From Nocardioides sp. (lineage in GTDB: Bacteria > Actinomycetota > Actinomycetes > Propionibacteriales > Nocardioidaceae), in assembly GCA_030145945.1 (NCBI GenBank), contig JASLDK010000148.1, forward strand, positions 1-24,969: a stretch of DNA of 24,969 nucleotides, in the 5' to 3' direction. This document shows positions 1-7,639 of the stretch, piece after piece (positions within the stretch are counted from its first letter, which is position 1; each line of letters starts with the position of its first letter). The position numbers and the translations under genes are program-made. Under the pieces are notes generated by a model. The model saw only the letters and a program-made list of their open reading frames with translations, ran no database searches and was not told where the DNA came from.

Positions 1-60
1 CTCGGTGTCGACGGGGTGTCAGCCCGGTTCCGCGCCGAACCGAGCAACGCCGCCCGCTGA
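1..60 (+). CDS. Possible 3' end of a gene cut by the left edge
   Basis: Frame 1 is open from the first base to a TGA at 58-60 and would give the last 19 residues of a rightward gene. It would converge on the monooxygenase gene, which ends at 61. The stretch is too short to recognise a family, and at this GC content an open frame of 19 codons proves little. A small inverted repeat (CGGTTC at 25-30, GAACCG at 37-42) lies inside it and has no T tract. Confidence 0.2.
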   Translation, partial: LGVDGVSARFRAEPSNAAR

Positions 61-1515
61 TCAGGCCGAGAACTCCAGCGCGTCGTCGACCACCGGCTTG
101 CGGAAGACCAGCACGTCGCGGAAGTAGTTCATCTTCAGCCGCCACGGGAACGTCGCGCCCTGCTTGGGCAGCGACTCGATCGACCGCATGACGTAACCGG
201 CTTCGAAGTCCAGGAAGGGTTCCTCGGCCACCGACGGGTCGCGACGAGGTATGACGGTCCGCGAGCCCGTCTTGTCCATGTGGCGCAGCAGTTTGACGAC
301 GTACTCGCAGACCAGGTCGGCCTTCAGCGTCCACGACGCGTTGGTGTAGCCGATGATGAAGGCGAAGTTGGGGATGCCGCTGAGCATCAGGCCCTTGTAG
401 GCCATCGTGTCGGCGGGCTTCACGTCGGCTCCGTCGATGGACAGGGTCGCTCCGCCGAACAGCTGCAGGTTGAGCCCGGTGGCCGTCACGACGATGTCGG
501 CCTCGAGCTCCTTGCCGGACCTGAGCAGGATCCCGGTGGGCGTGAAACGGTCGATGTGGTCGGTGACGATGTCGACGCTGTGCTGGCGCAGGGCCTTGAA
601 CAGGTCGCCGCCGGGGACGGCGCACAGCCGCTGGTCCCACGGGTCGTAGGGCGGCTTGAAGTGGTCGTCGAACTTCACGTCGGCGGGCAGTTGGCGCTCG
701 AGCAGCTTGCGCAGGATGGCCCGTGATTCCTTGGGTCGCGCCTGGCAGAACTCGTAGAACCCGATCCGGGTGGTGAGGTACTGCGTACGCACGATCTTCT
801 GCGCGATCTTGTCCGGCAGCCGCTTGTAGAGCTGGGCCGAGACCTTGTCGTACGCCGGCTGGCTGATGATGTACGTCGGGGTCCGCTGCAGCATCGTGAC
901 GTGCCCGGCGCCCGAGTTGGCGAGCGCCGGGATGAGGGTGACCGCGGTGGCGCCGGAGCCGATCACCACGACCTTCTTGCCGGCGTAGTCGAGGTCCTCG
1001 GGCCAGTGCTGCGGGTGGATGACCTGACCGGTGAAGTCCTCAGAACCCGCGAAAGCAGGGGTGAATCCCTCGTCGTAGTTGTAGTAGCCGGACGTCGAGA
1101 AGAGGAAGCTGGAGGTCAGCTCGATCGTCTCGCCGGTGTCGGTGCGCTCGACGGTGACGGTCCACCTGGCGTCGTCGGTCGAGAAGTCCGCATGCAGCAC
1201 CTTGTGGTGGAAGCGGATGTTGTCGTCGATGCCGTTCTCGGCCGCCGCCTCCTTGAGGTAGTCGAGGATCTCGGGGCCGTCGACGATCGCCTTCTCGCCC
1301 TTCCACGGCTTCCAGCCGAAGCCGAGGGTGTGCATGTCGGAGTCCGAGCGGATGCCGGGGTACTTGAACAGGTCCCAGGTCCCGCCGAGCGAGTCGCGCA
1401 TCTCGAGGACGGCGTACGTCTTGTCGGGGGTGCCCTTCGAGACGTGGTAGGCCGCGTCGATGCCCGAGAGGCCGGCGCCGATGATCAGGACGTCGAGGTG
1501 GTTCGTGTCGCTCAT
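61..1515 (-). CDS. EthA-like flavin-containing Baeyer-Villiger monooxygenase
   Basis: Predicted cytosolic FAD- and NADPH-dependent monooxygenase of 484 residues, close to the usual EthA length. Visible motifs are the N-terminal FAD site GAGLSG (13-18), the Baeyer-Villiger fingerprint FTGQVIHPQHWP (161-172, fitting FxGxxxHxxxWP) and a second Rossmann motif GSGATA (186-191). Such enzymes turn ketones into esters or oxidise N and S atoms; the substrate here is unknown. ATG at 1515 is chosen because it lies one base after the TGA of the TetR gene (1519-1517) and directly precedes the FAD-binding fold; the upstream frame only reads back through the TetR gene. It is the last gene of a four-gene minus-strand operon. 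A TetR regulator beside an EthA-type enzyme recalls the ethR/ethA pair of mycobacteria, though there the two genes are divergent. The family call is firm, the substrate is not. Confidence 0.9.
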   Translation of the reverse strand: MSDTNHLDVLIIGAGLSGIDAAYHVSKGTPDKTYAVLEMRDSLGGTWDLFKYPGIRSDSDMHTLGFGWKPWKGEKAIVDGPEILDYLKEAAAENGIDDNIRFHHKVLHADFSTDDARWTVTVERTDTGETIELTSSFLFSTSGYYNYDEGFTPAFAGSEDFTGQVIHPQHWPEDLDYAGKKVVVIGSGATAVTLIPALANSGAGHVTMLQRTPTYIISQPAYDKVSAQLYKRLPDKIAQKIVRTQYLTTRIGFYEFCQARPKESRAILRKLLERQLPADVKFDDHFKPPYDPWDQRLCAVPGGDLFKALRQHSVDIVTDHIDRFTPTGILLRSGKELEADIVVTATGLNLQLFGGATLSIDGADVKPADTMAYKGLMLSGIPNFAFIIGYTNASWTLKADLVCEYVVKLLRHMDKTGSRTVIPRRDPSVAEEPFLDFEAGYVMRSIESLPKQGATFPWRLKMNYFRDVLVFRKPVVDDALEFSA

Positions 1516-1516
1516 G

Positions 1517-2338
1517 TCAGGCTTCCTTGAGGTTGAGGAGCTGCTCGACCGGGAGGTCGGGCACCTCGATGTCGCGAGATGCGGCAAGGCCTTCGACCTG
1601 ACGCCAGGTGACGTCGGACAGCAGCCGGATGAATTGGGGAGCAGCCGGGCGCAGCTCGTCGCGTCCGCTCCAGTTGCGGACCGCGGCCATCACGCCGCCG
1701 ACCAGGAGGAAGACGAACGGGGTCAGCGCGTCGCGGTCGTCCTCGTCGACGTCGGCCGACAGGAGCGCGAGGAACCCGCCGATGACGAGCTCGATCTGTT
1801 CGGCGATCTGGCCGATCGCCTCGTCGAGAGGCTTGGTGGTCGCGCCGGCGATGTCGCGCTCGGCGAAGCGCATGAGGGCGAGGTTGTCGACCGCCCACGT
1901 GACGTAGGCATCGATGATGCGGTGCACGATCTGACCGGGCGTGCCCTCGAGGGTCACGGCAGCGAGCAGCAACTCGCCGGCCCGGCTGCAGATCTCCTGC
2001 TGGAGCGCGACATCGAGATCGGTGCGGTCCTCGAAGTAGCGGTAGAGCACGGTGCGGTGCACCGATGCCTCGTCGGCGATCTGTTGGACACTCAGCTCCC
2101 CACCCGGCTCGACCTCGCGCGCCAGCACGGTCAGCGCGGCGTCGAGGATCGCCTGGCGGCGGTCGGCGTTGTGCTGCTGCCAGCGCTTCTTGCGGCCGTC
2201 GGTCTGGGGGACCTTCGGCAGGGAGGGCTTGGGCAGCGTCGGCTTGGGCAGGGCGGGCTTGTGCAACGTCGGCTTGGGCAGGGCCGGCTTGGGCAGGGCT
2301 GGCTTGGGCAGCGCGGGTTTGCGTGGCGGGGTGGCCAT
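1517..2338 (-). CDS. TetR-family regulator with an N-terminal Lys-Pro pentapeptide repeat tail
   Basis: DNA-binding repressor of 273 residues. The TetR helix-turn-helix spans about 59-104 (AILDAALTVLA, then LSVQQIADEASVHRTVLYRYF), and the rest is the helical ligand-binding domain. Typical TetR proteins have 190-220 residues. The excess is an N-terminal tail of roughly 45 residues made of KPALP-type pentapeptides (about seven copies, with KPTLP, KPSLP and KPTLH variants), encoded by a 15-bp minisatellite. ATG at 2338 overlaps the TGA of the upstream reductase gene by one base (TGATG); a GTG at 2341 would overlap it by four. Either start gives translational coupling. It probably represses its own operon by binding the palindromes near 5111-5141. 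Its ligand may be a substrate of the monooxygenases encoded beside it. Confidence 0.9.
   Translation of the reverse strand: MATPPRKPALPKPALPKPALPKPTLHKPALPKPTLPKPSLPKVPQTDGRKKRWQQHNADRRQAILDAALTVLAREVEPGGELSVQQIADEASVHRTVLYRYFEDRTDLDVALQQEICSRAGELLLAAVTLEGTPGQIVHRIIDAYVTWAVDNLALMRFAERDIAGATTKPLDEAIGQIAEQIELVIGGFLALLSADVDEDDRDALTPFVFLLVGGVMAAVRNWSGRDELRPAAPQFIRLLSDVTWRQVEGLAASRDIEVPDLPVEQLLNLKEA
2211..2323 (-). repeat. 15-bp minisatellite encoding the KPALP tail of the TetR protein
   Basis: The plus strand shows units such as GGCTTGGGCAGGGCG at 2226, 2241, 2256, 2271, 2286 and 2301. A degenerate unit precedes them at 2211 and a partial unit follows at 2316. The period is exactly 15 bp, so each unit adds one in-frame pentapeptide. 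Copies differ mostly by one to four bases, which suggests slippage-driven expansion followed by drift. Confidence 0.9.
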
Positions 2339-4029
2339 CACGACACCGTACGACGCAGGAACCCGCGACGGCGTACGCCGGCAGGCGTGCCGACGTACGT
2401 GCGCTGCTCGGCAACGTCAGTGATCTTGACGCGCGGTCGTCCGAGGCGGGCGCCCTGCTCGCGCTCGGCGGCGTCGAGGCGCTGCCAGGCGTTGAGGTCG
2501 GCGGCACTGAGGTGGCGTTCGCTGATCAGGGCGGTGATCGCACTGGCCGGCATCGTCGGTGCGGGCAGACCGGCGTCGAGGTCGTCGAGGATGGATTCGA
2601 CGGTCTCCTGGGCATCGGTCTTGTTGGTGCCGATGAAGCCGACCGGTCCGCGCTTGATCCAGCCGACGACGTAGACGCCCGGCTCGACCCGGCCCCTGTC
2701 GTTGGGGACGGTGGCGGTCCTCTCGTCGAAAGGCAGGTCGGTGACGGGCTGGCCGAGGTGTCCGACCGAGCGGATCACGAGACCGGCCTCGAGGTCGTAG
2801 GTGTCGTCGGTGGCCTCCGCGCGCACCGATCCGTCGGCCGATGCGACGAGCCGGTTGCGAGCAACGCGTACGCCGCCCACCCGGCCGCTGCCGTCCGACA
2901 GGATCTCGACGGGCGAGGCCGCGAAGCTGAGCACGATCCGACGCTGGGCACTGTCGGCGGGCGTGGGCCGCTCAGCGATCTCGCGCAGCAGTTGGCTGCG
3001 CTGGTCCTCGCCCTGCAGCAGTGCCGGGTCGCAGTCGATGATCACCTCGACGTCGTCGAGCGCGGCGAGACCGATCAGCTCGGGCACGGTGAACGCCGCT
3101 TGCGCGGGGCCACGACGGCCCAGCACGACGACCTCGTCGATGTCACTGGCGCGCAACTGGTCCAGCGGCCCGGGGGCAAGGTCGGTGCGCTCCAGGACGG
3201 ACAGCGGCCGCGCCAGCGTCCGCGCCACGTCGAGGGCGACGTTGCCGTTGCCGACGACGACGGCGCGACGCGACGGGTTGGCAGCAGCAGTGAGCGGCAA
3301 GGGCAGGGACTGCTGCTCGGGATGACCGTTGTACCAACCGACCACGGCAGTCGCGGCCAGCGACCCGATCAGGTCCTCCCCGGGAATGCCCAGGCTGCGG
3401 TCGGACGACGCGCCGACGGCGTACACGACGGCGTCATAGCCGGCGCGGAGGTCGGCGAGGGTCACGCCGCCCTCGCTGCCGACCTCGACGTCGAGGAAGT
3501 AGCGGAACCGCGGCTGCCGCTCGATCGCCTCGAAGAGCCGGGTGACCGACTTCGTCGAGGCGTGGTCGGGTGCGACGCCGTGCCGGACCAGGCCGTACGG
3601 CGTACGCAACCGGTCGAACACGTCGACCGCCGAGACCTCGGGGTGCTTGAGCAACTCGTCGGCGGTGTAGAGCCCGGCCGGTCCGGCTCCCACGACCGCG
3701 ACCCGGAACGGCCCGCCGCGAGTGAGCCGGCGCTGCGGCGGCACCAGCGCCACCGGAGTGCGGTCCGCATGGGGGAAGGCGTCGTAGTAGGACGCGTTGA
3801 GCTCGAGGAACGGCAGTTGCTTCGTCGTCAGCGCAGCGTCCGGCACCATGGCGCCCACCGGGCAGGCGGTCGCGCAGGCGCCGCAGCCGACGCAGGAGTC
3901 GGCGTCGATGTAGACCATCTCGGTGGTGCCGAAGCCGGGCTCGCCCGGCGCGGGGTGGATGCAGTTGACCGGGCAGGCGACGACGCACGAGGCGTCGGCA
4001 CAGCAGGACTGCGTGACGACGTAGGCCAT
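2338..4029 (-). CDS. fprB: FprB-type ferredoxin/ferredoxin-NADP reductase fusion
   Basis: Electron-transfer flavoprotein of 563 residues. Residues 1-65 form a bacterial ferredoxin with cysteine motifs Cx5CxxxCP (9-20) and CxxCxxCxxxCP (46-57). The remainder is an adrenodoxin-reductase-like FAD/NADP domain, with GAGPAG at 114-119 and a second dinucleotide motif GNGNVA further on. The domain order and the opening residues match mycobacterial FprB. It is expected to take electrons from NADPH and pass them to ferredoxin or directly to an oxygenase. It lies 24 bp after the AurF-like gene and overlaps the TetR gene by one base at its 3' end. As I recall, M. tuberculosis fprB (Rv0886) also neighbours an AurF-like gene (Rv0885), which supports a functional pair in which FprB reduces the diiron enzyme. 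Confidence 0.93.
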   Translation of the reverse strand: MAYVVTQSCCADASCVVACPVNCIHPAPGEPGFGTTEMVYIDADSCVGCGACATACPVGAMVPDAALTTKQLPFLELNASYYDAFPHADRTPVALVPPQRRLTRGGPFRVAVVGAGPAGLYTADELLKHPEVSAVDVFDRLRTPYGLVRHGVAPDHASTKSVTRLFEAIERQPRFRYFLDVEVGSEGGVTLADLRAGYDAVVYAVGASSDRSLGIPGEDLIGSLAATAVVGWYNGHPEQQSLPLPLTAAANPSRRAVVVGNGNVALDVARTLARPLSVLERTDLAPGPLDQLRASDIDEVVVLGRRGPAQAAFTVPELIGLAALDDVEVIIDCDPALLQGEDQRSQLLREIAERPTPADSAQRRIVLSFAASPVEILSDGSGRVGGVRVARNRLVASADGSVRAEATDDTYDLEAGLVIRSVGHLGQPVTDLPFDERTATVPNDRGRVEPGVYVVGWIKRGPVGFIGTNKTDAQETVESILDDLDAGLPAPTMPASAITALISERHLSAADLNAWQRLDAAEREQGARLGRPRVKITDVAEQRTYVGTPAGVRRRGFLRRTVS

Positions 4030-4053
4030 GGGGGTTCCGGGGGAGAGGCGCGG

Positions 4054-5076
4054 TCAGACCGCGGCGGACTTGGGCTCGCTGCGGAAGCGCGACGAGGGGC
4101 CGTCGATGCGCAGTGCACGCCAGATCATCTTGGAGACGCGGTTCATCAGGCCCAGCTCGTCGGCGAGCATCCGCACGTCACCGAAGGTGTCGCGCAGCAG
4201 CTTGGAGGACTCCTCCGACTTCCAGTAGACCTCGCGCATCACGGACTTCGGGATGCCGAGGTCCTTCTGCATCTGCTTGGTCGGCTTCATGATCACGTCG
4301 CACAGCATCCGCATGATGATCGGGTAGGCGAGCGAGAGACCGAAGCGCTGGAATCGGCCGTAGTCCTTGGAGCGCTCGACCAGGTAGGTGTGCGCGAAGC
4401 CGATGTGGCGGGCCTCCTCGGCCACGTGGATCTGCATCACCCGGGTGATGATCGGGTGCATCTCACTGCCGGAGCGGAGCACCGACTTCTGCAGGTAGTC
4501 GATCGGCTCCTCGCCGGCGAGGATGCCGAAGAAGAAGATGTTGGGGAGCGGGCCGCCAGCCAGACACAGGAAGGGAGCCAGCTTGATGAACCAGCCGGGG
4601 CCGCCCTTGACGTCGACGCCGATCCGGTTGACACCCTCCTGGAACATCTGGGTGTGGTGGCACTCCTCGGTCACCTCGTGCGTGGAGTAGCGGAACTCCG
4701 GGCGGTTGTTGCCCATCGGGATCAGGTGGCTCATGATCCCGCCGATCAGGATCTGCTCGAACTGCAGGCCGACCTTCATGATGTTGGCGAGGCGGTACTG
4801 ACCGATCTCGATCTGGCGCTCCAGGGGCAGCGACTTGTACCACTCCGTGCCGCCGAGGGAGTCGATCTCGGGGAGCACCCAGCGCGGGTCGTTCGGGATC
4901 ACCTCGAACTCCGGGCTGTCCCAGGCGATGTCGAGGAAGGCGTCGAAATGCTGGTGGACCGACGCCTCGGAGAGCACGCGCAGGGTGTCCTGGTAACTCA
5001 AGCCCTCCACGTCGGGGTGGACGTCACCGTGGATGTCGCCGGTGAGGTCGAGCGGGGCGTCGGCGGTCGCAGTCAT
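4054..5076 (-). CDS. AurF-like diiron oxygenase (p-aminobenzoate N-oxygenase family)
   Basis: Helical diiron protein of 340 residues. The metal-ligand pattern of AurF is recognisable: Glu107 as a likely first-helix ligand, E138xxH141, Glu190, and H217xxxE221xxH224. The last five keep the same mutual spacing as in AurF. AurF enzymes oxidise aryl amines to nitro or nitroso compounds with O2 and need a reductant, which the next gene (FprB) could supply. It is the first gene of the four-gene operon. ATG at 5076 is chosen because the promoter region starts immediately upstream. The family is clear. Whether the substrate is an aryl amine cannot be told from sequence, since relatives include fatty-acid and hydroxamate-forming oxygenases. 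Confidence 0.87.
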   Translation of the reverse strand: MTATADAPLDLTGDIHGDVHPDVEGLSYQDTLRVLSEASVHQHFDAFLDIAWDSPEFEVIPNDPRWVLPEIDSLGGTEWYKSLPLERQIEIGQYRLANIMKVGLQFEQILIGGIMSHLIPMGNNRPEFRYSTHEVTEECHHTQMFQEGVNRIGVDVKGGPGWFIKLAPFLCLAGGPLPNIFFFGILAGEEPIDYLQKSVLRSGSEMHPIITRVMQIHVAEEARHIGFAHTYLVERSKDYGRFQRFGLSLAYPIIMRMLCDVIMKPTKQMQKDLGIPKSVMREVYWKSEESSKLLRDTFGDVRMLADELGLMNRVSKMIWRALRIDGPSSRFRSEPKSAAV

Positions 5077-5110
5077 GGTCGTGGTCCGTTCTCATCATCG
5101 AAATCGGGGC

Positions 5111-5141
5111 TTGCGCGGTAGTTAGCGCAACACCATGTTGC
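5111..5141. promoter_or_regulatory. Nested palindromic operator candidates upstream of the oxygenase operon
   Basis: Two inverted repeats share a half-site. TTGCGC (5111-5116) pairs with GCGCAA (5125-5130) across 8 bp. GCAACA (5127-5132) pairs with TGTTGC (5136-5141) across CCA, a 15-bp palindrome of the size TetR dimers bind. The second palindrome lies where the -10 region of the minus-strand promoter should be. Binding by the TetR protein of this operon is inferred, not shown. Confidence 0.55.
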
Positions 5142-5165
5142 ATACATTGACCCCTGTTTTGTCAA
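5136..5165 (-). promoter_or_regulatory. Promoter candidate for the AurF-FprB-TetR-monooxygenase operon
   Basis: On the minus strand a perfect -35 hexamer TTGACA lies at 5165-5160. The -10 is less clear: TATGCA at 5144-5139 has a 15-nt spacer and CAACAT at 5141-5136 has an 18-nt spacer. Both overlap the palindrome, as expected for a repressible promoter. The predicted leader to the ATG at 5076 is about 55 nt. Confidence 0.5.
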
Positions 5166-5182
5166 GGACTTCGGGTAACGGT

Positions 5183-5214
5183 AAAAACCCCGAGCGCTGG
5201 TTCGCGCTCAGGGT
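5183..5214 (-). terminator. Intrinsic terminator of the WXG/EspG-like unit
   Basis: A hairpin with stem GAGCGC (5192-5197) and GCGCTC (5204-5209) and a 6-nt loop is extended by ACCC (5187-5190) with GGGT (5211-5214) around one mismatch. On the minus strand it runs straight into five T residues (5187-5183). It lies 42 bp after the stop at 5256 and insulates the oxygenase promoter from upstream transcription. Confidence 0.8.
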
Positions 5215-5255
5215 GTGACGGGGATCGCGGCGCTGTCGTGCGCCGACGGGCGGGT

Positions 5256-6695
5256 TCAGGCGGTCAGGAATCCCTGCGCCCGCCAGCGGGCCCGGACGGC
5301 GACGAGCTCCGGATGATCGGATCGGTCCGCGGCGCGCGCACCTGCCACAACTGCCGGAAGACCAGCGGGTACGCCGTCCACCGGGCTCGCGTCGTACACG
5401 ACCGTGAGCAGGTGGGGGTGGTGCGCGTTGACGAGGGATCCCAGGAGGGCCACCGGATCGTTGCGGTCCTCGAGCGACAGGACGGGTACGTCGCCCTGCA
5501 GCGCCGTCAACTGGGTGGCGGGCGCGTCGGTGGTGACCACCTGGACCACCTCGAACGTCTCCTGCGCGCCGTGACGCGCGATCTCCGTGGCGATCGCGCC
5601 GCCGTGGCCGCGTCCGACGAGCAGCACCTGGGCGAGCCCGCGGTCGGGATCGGCGGGAGCGGCCTCGACGGCGGCGGTGATCGCCCGCAGCGCCATGGCT
5701 GCCTGCCGGGACGGATCTCCGGACACCAGACGCAGACGGCCGTTGCCCGCCGCCTGCGTGGGACCGAGCGATCCGAGAGCCCCCGGCGTCAGGAAGGCGA
5801 CGAACCGGTCTGCTGACACCTGGAGCACCCGGACGGGTGCGGTGTCGCTCTCGGTCAACTGTCGGATGAGGTCCTCGAGGCCGCCTGGTGCGCCGTTCGG
5901 CCCCGCCGCTGGCGCTGCATGCTCGGGCGCTGCATGCTCGGGCGACGCGTCGTCGGGCGATGCCGACTCGGAGTCGGTCGCGGCGCCGCTCTCCGCGGTC
6001 TCGCCGGCCACGTCGCGCAGTGCCGCAGCCCAGTCGTCGGCGAAGGGCGCGATGCCGGTGGCGCGCAGACCGCCGGCCCGTGCGGAGTGACCGGTCTCGC
6101 CAGCGAGTACGCCGGCCGTCAGCAAGCCCCGCATCTGCAAGCTGTCGAGCAGACCGCCGCCGGTGGTGACGTGGTCCATCAGCTCGGGGTGCGCCTCGGC
6201 GAGCTCGCCGAGATAGGCGGCGACGCCGTCCCGGTCGAGGGCGTCGGTCTCGATCAGCCCGGCCGCGACGACGGCACCGCCGAGGTCCACCTCGGGAGCG
6301 AGGAAGCCGATCGCCTTGCCGGCGATCGAGCCGAGGGTCTCGTAGGCCGCCGCCTGCAGGTCATCTATCCAGCGGTAGGTGATGACGGTCGCCCGGAGGA
6401 CGAGGGCGTCGGCGTCGAGCTCGATCGACCGGCTCAGCAGACCGGCCTTGCCGCTCGACGCTGCGCGGATCTCCTCCTCGGCGGTCGTCCAGCTGGTGGG
6501 CGAGAGCACCGCAGAATCGGTGACATCGGAGTCGGTGAGCACGTCGTGGCCGAGCTGCGCCCACTCGCGCATCTGCGCGCCGGCGTCGTCGAAGACGTCA
6601 GCCAGCCGCAGCATCTGGTCGTACTTGTCGGCGAGGTCGGCGGCCTCCACGACCGTCTGTGGTTGCGGCTGCTGCGGATGCTGGACCCCGGTCAT
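5256..6695 (-). CDS. WXG100-like protein with a degenerate alpha/beta-hydrolase C-terminal domain
   Basis: Protein of 479 residues. The N-terminal part (about 15-200) is helical and resembles the WXG/LXG proteins exported by type VII systems. A Ser/Pro/Ala/Glu-rich linker near 240-275 contains PEHAA repeats. The C-terminal part (about 290-479) has alpha/beta-hydrolase strand patterns: VLLVGRGHGG, VVQVVTTDAP and VPVLSLEDRNDPV. The nucleophile elbow, normally GHSxGG, reads GRGHGG (361-366), so Gly363 sits where the catalytic Ser is expected. ATG at 6695 overlaps the previous stop (ATGA). It is the last gene of the unit, 42 bp before the terminator. It could be a secreted pseudo-enzyme or structural protein; hydrolase activity is doubtful. 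Confidence 0.7.
   Translation of the reverse strand: MTGVQHPQQPQPQTVVEAADLADKYDQMLRLADVFDDAGAQMREWAQLGHDVLTDSDVTDSAVLSPTSWTTAEEEIRAASSGKAGLLSRSIELDADALVLRATVITYRWIDDLQAAAYETLGSIAGKAIGFLAPEVDLGGAVVAAGLIETDALDRDGVAAYLGELAEAHPELMDHVTTGGGLLDSLQMRGLLTAGVLAGETGHSARAGGLRATGIAPFADDWAAALRDVAGETAESGAATDSESASPDDASPEHAAPEHAAPAAGPNGAPGGLEDLIRQLTESDTAPVRVLQVSADRFVAFLTPGALGSLGPTQAAGNGRLRLVSGDPSRQAAMALRAITAAVEAAPADPDRGLAQVLLVGRGHGGAIATEIARHGAQETFEVVQVVTTDAPATQLTALQGDVPVLSLEDRNDPVALLGSLVNAHHPHLLTVVYDASPVDGVPAGLPAVVAGARAADRSDHPELVAVRARWRAQGFLTA
5914..5943 (-). repeat. Two perfect 15-bp in-frame repeats in the linker of the WXG/hydrolase gene
   Basis: GCTGCATGCTCGGGC occurs at 5914-5928 and 5929-5943, followed by a degenerate copy to 5958. 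It encodes the repeated EHAAP/DDASP pentapeptides of the interdomain linker. Confidence 0.85.
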
Positions 6696-7636
6696 CGGGT
6701 GACCTCCCCGATCGTGGGCGCCAGGAGCGTCGCGAGGTCGGCAGGCGCTGCAGTCTTGATCTCCAGCCGAGCCACGCCGTCCACCTCGTGCGGCCGCAGC
6801 GATCGCCAGCCGTTGCCGAGCAACGACCAGGACACCACTCCGACGGTCTGCACCCGATCGCCGGAAACGTCAGCGACGAGCGCGCGAAGACGTCCGCGGG
6901 CCTCACTGTGCAGCGCCGCGAGCAGACTGACCACGGACGCGTCGTCGAGGACCTCATCCTCCCGGCCTGCCCGCACGGCGCCGCTGTGGCGGGTGACCAG
7001 CACGGGCAGCAGGTCAGTGCGTCCGGATGCACTCGCCTCGGCGGCCGCGTCGGCCAGCTCGAACGGCAGGTCGACGTACGTCGGGACGTCCGAGCGCCCG
7101 AGGTCGACCTCCTCGGAGATCGCCGCCACCCGCGCCAGCTCCGCGGCCCACGCCTCGACCGCGAACCAGCCGAGCTCGAAGACGATGCCGTCGACCGTGG
7201 CGAGTGAGGCGACGGCCGCGCCACTGTGCCGGTGCCAGATGCGGGCCTGGACGTCGCCCATCGTCACGTCGATGTCCAGCGCGAGCCGGGGAGAGGCAAG
7301 GAGACCGATCGCTCCGGCGAGGCCGCCGTCGAGCACTCCGTCGAGCAGAAGGCCGCGCCGGGCAAGGGAATCGGCCGGGTCGTGCAGGCGGCTGAGCGTC
7401 GTACGGAAGGCCTCGTCGTCGAGTGCCGTCGGGCTCTGGCCGAGCCGGGCCTGCATCGCATCGACGGTCGGAGGAGCGGTGACCTCGAACGGGAGCGGTG
7501 CATCGCCGGCCAGCACGGCGGCGTGCTGGAGCTCGATCAGGGTGAGTCCGAGGCGGCGAGGAGCACTCGCGAGTGCAGTGCTCTCGGTGCTCGCCGGCAG
7601 TGGCTGCGGGGAGGAGGTGAGATCGACGGTGGGCAT
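6692..7636 (-). CDS. EspG-like ESX secretion-associated protein
   Basis: Protein of 314 residues with no signal peptide or membrane segment. The C-terminal half resembles EspG, the cytosolic chaperone of type VII (ESX) substrates: a region like RLRALVADVSGDRVQTVGVV followed by a Gly-Trp motif and LRPHEVDGVARL, matching the EspG pattern of a final beta sheet and a terminal Pro-containing helix. In mycobacteria EspG binds PE/PPE pairs; here the candidate clients are the adjacent WXG-like proteins. ATG at 7636 lies 3 bp after the preceding stop, and the 3' end overlaps the next start by 4 bp. The assignment comes from pattern recognition alone, and a lineage-specific hypothetical protein remains possible. 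Confidence 0.6.
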   Translation of the reverse strand: MPTVDLTSSPQPLPASTESTALASAPRRLGLTLIELQHAAVLAGDAPLPFEVTAPPTVDAMQARLGQSPTALDDEAFRTTLSRLHDPADSLARRGLLLDGVLDGGLAGAIGLLASPRLALDIDVTMGDVQARIWHRHSGAAVASLATVDGIVFELGWFAVEAWAAELARVAAISEEVDLGRSDVPTYVDLPFELADAAAEASASGRTDLLPVLVTRHSGAVRAGREDEVLDDASVVSLLAALHSEARGRLRALVADVSGDRVQTVGVVSWSLLGNGWRSLRPHEVDGVARLEIKTAAPADLATLLAPTIGEVTR

Positions 7637-7639
7637 TGC

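Noticed and set aside
25..42. Terminator of the monooxygenase operon
   Set aside because: The 6-bp inverted repeat has no T tract on either strand and may lie inside the coding end of a gene beyond the left edge.
2065..5121. Open frame of 1018 codons on the plus strand
   Set aside because: It runs antisense to the TetR, FprB and AurF-like genes, all of which have clear family motifs. Its translation is low-complexity Arg/Gly/Val-rich, typical of a shadow frame at high GC.
5077..5255. Small RNA gene between the two minus-strand operons
   Set aside because: The structure there is fully explained by one intrinsic terminator and one promoter with operators; no separate promoter-terminator pair in the same direction is seen.
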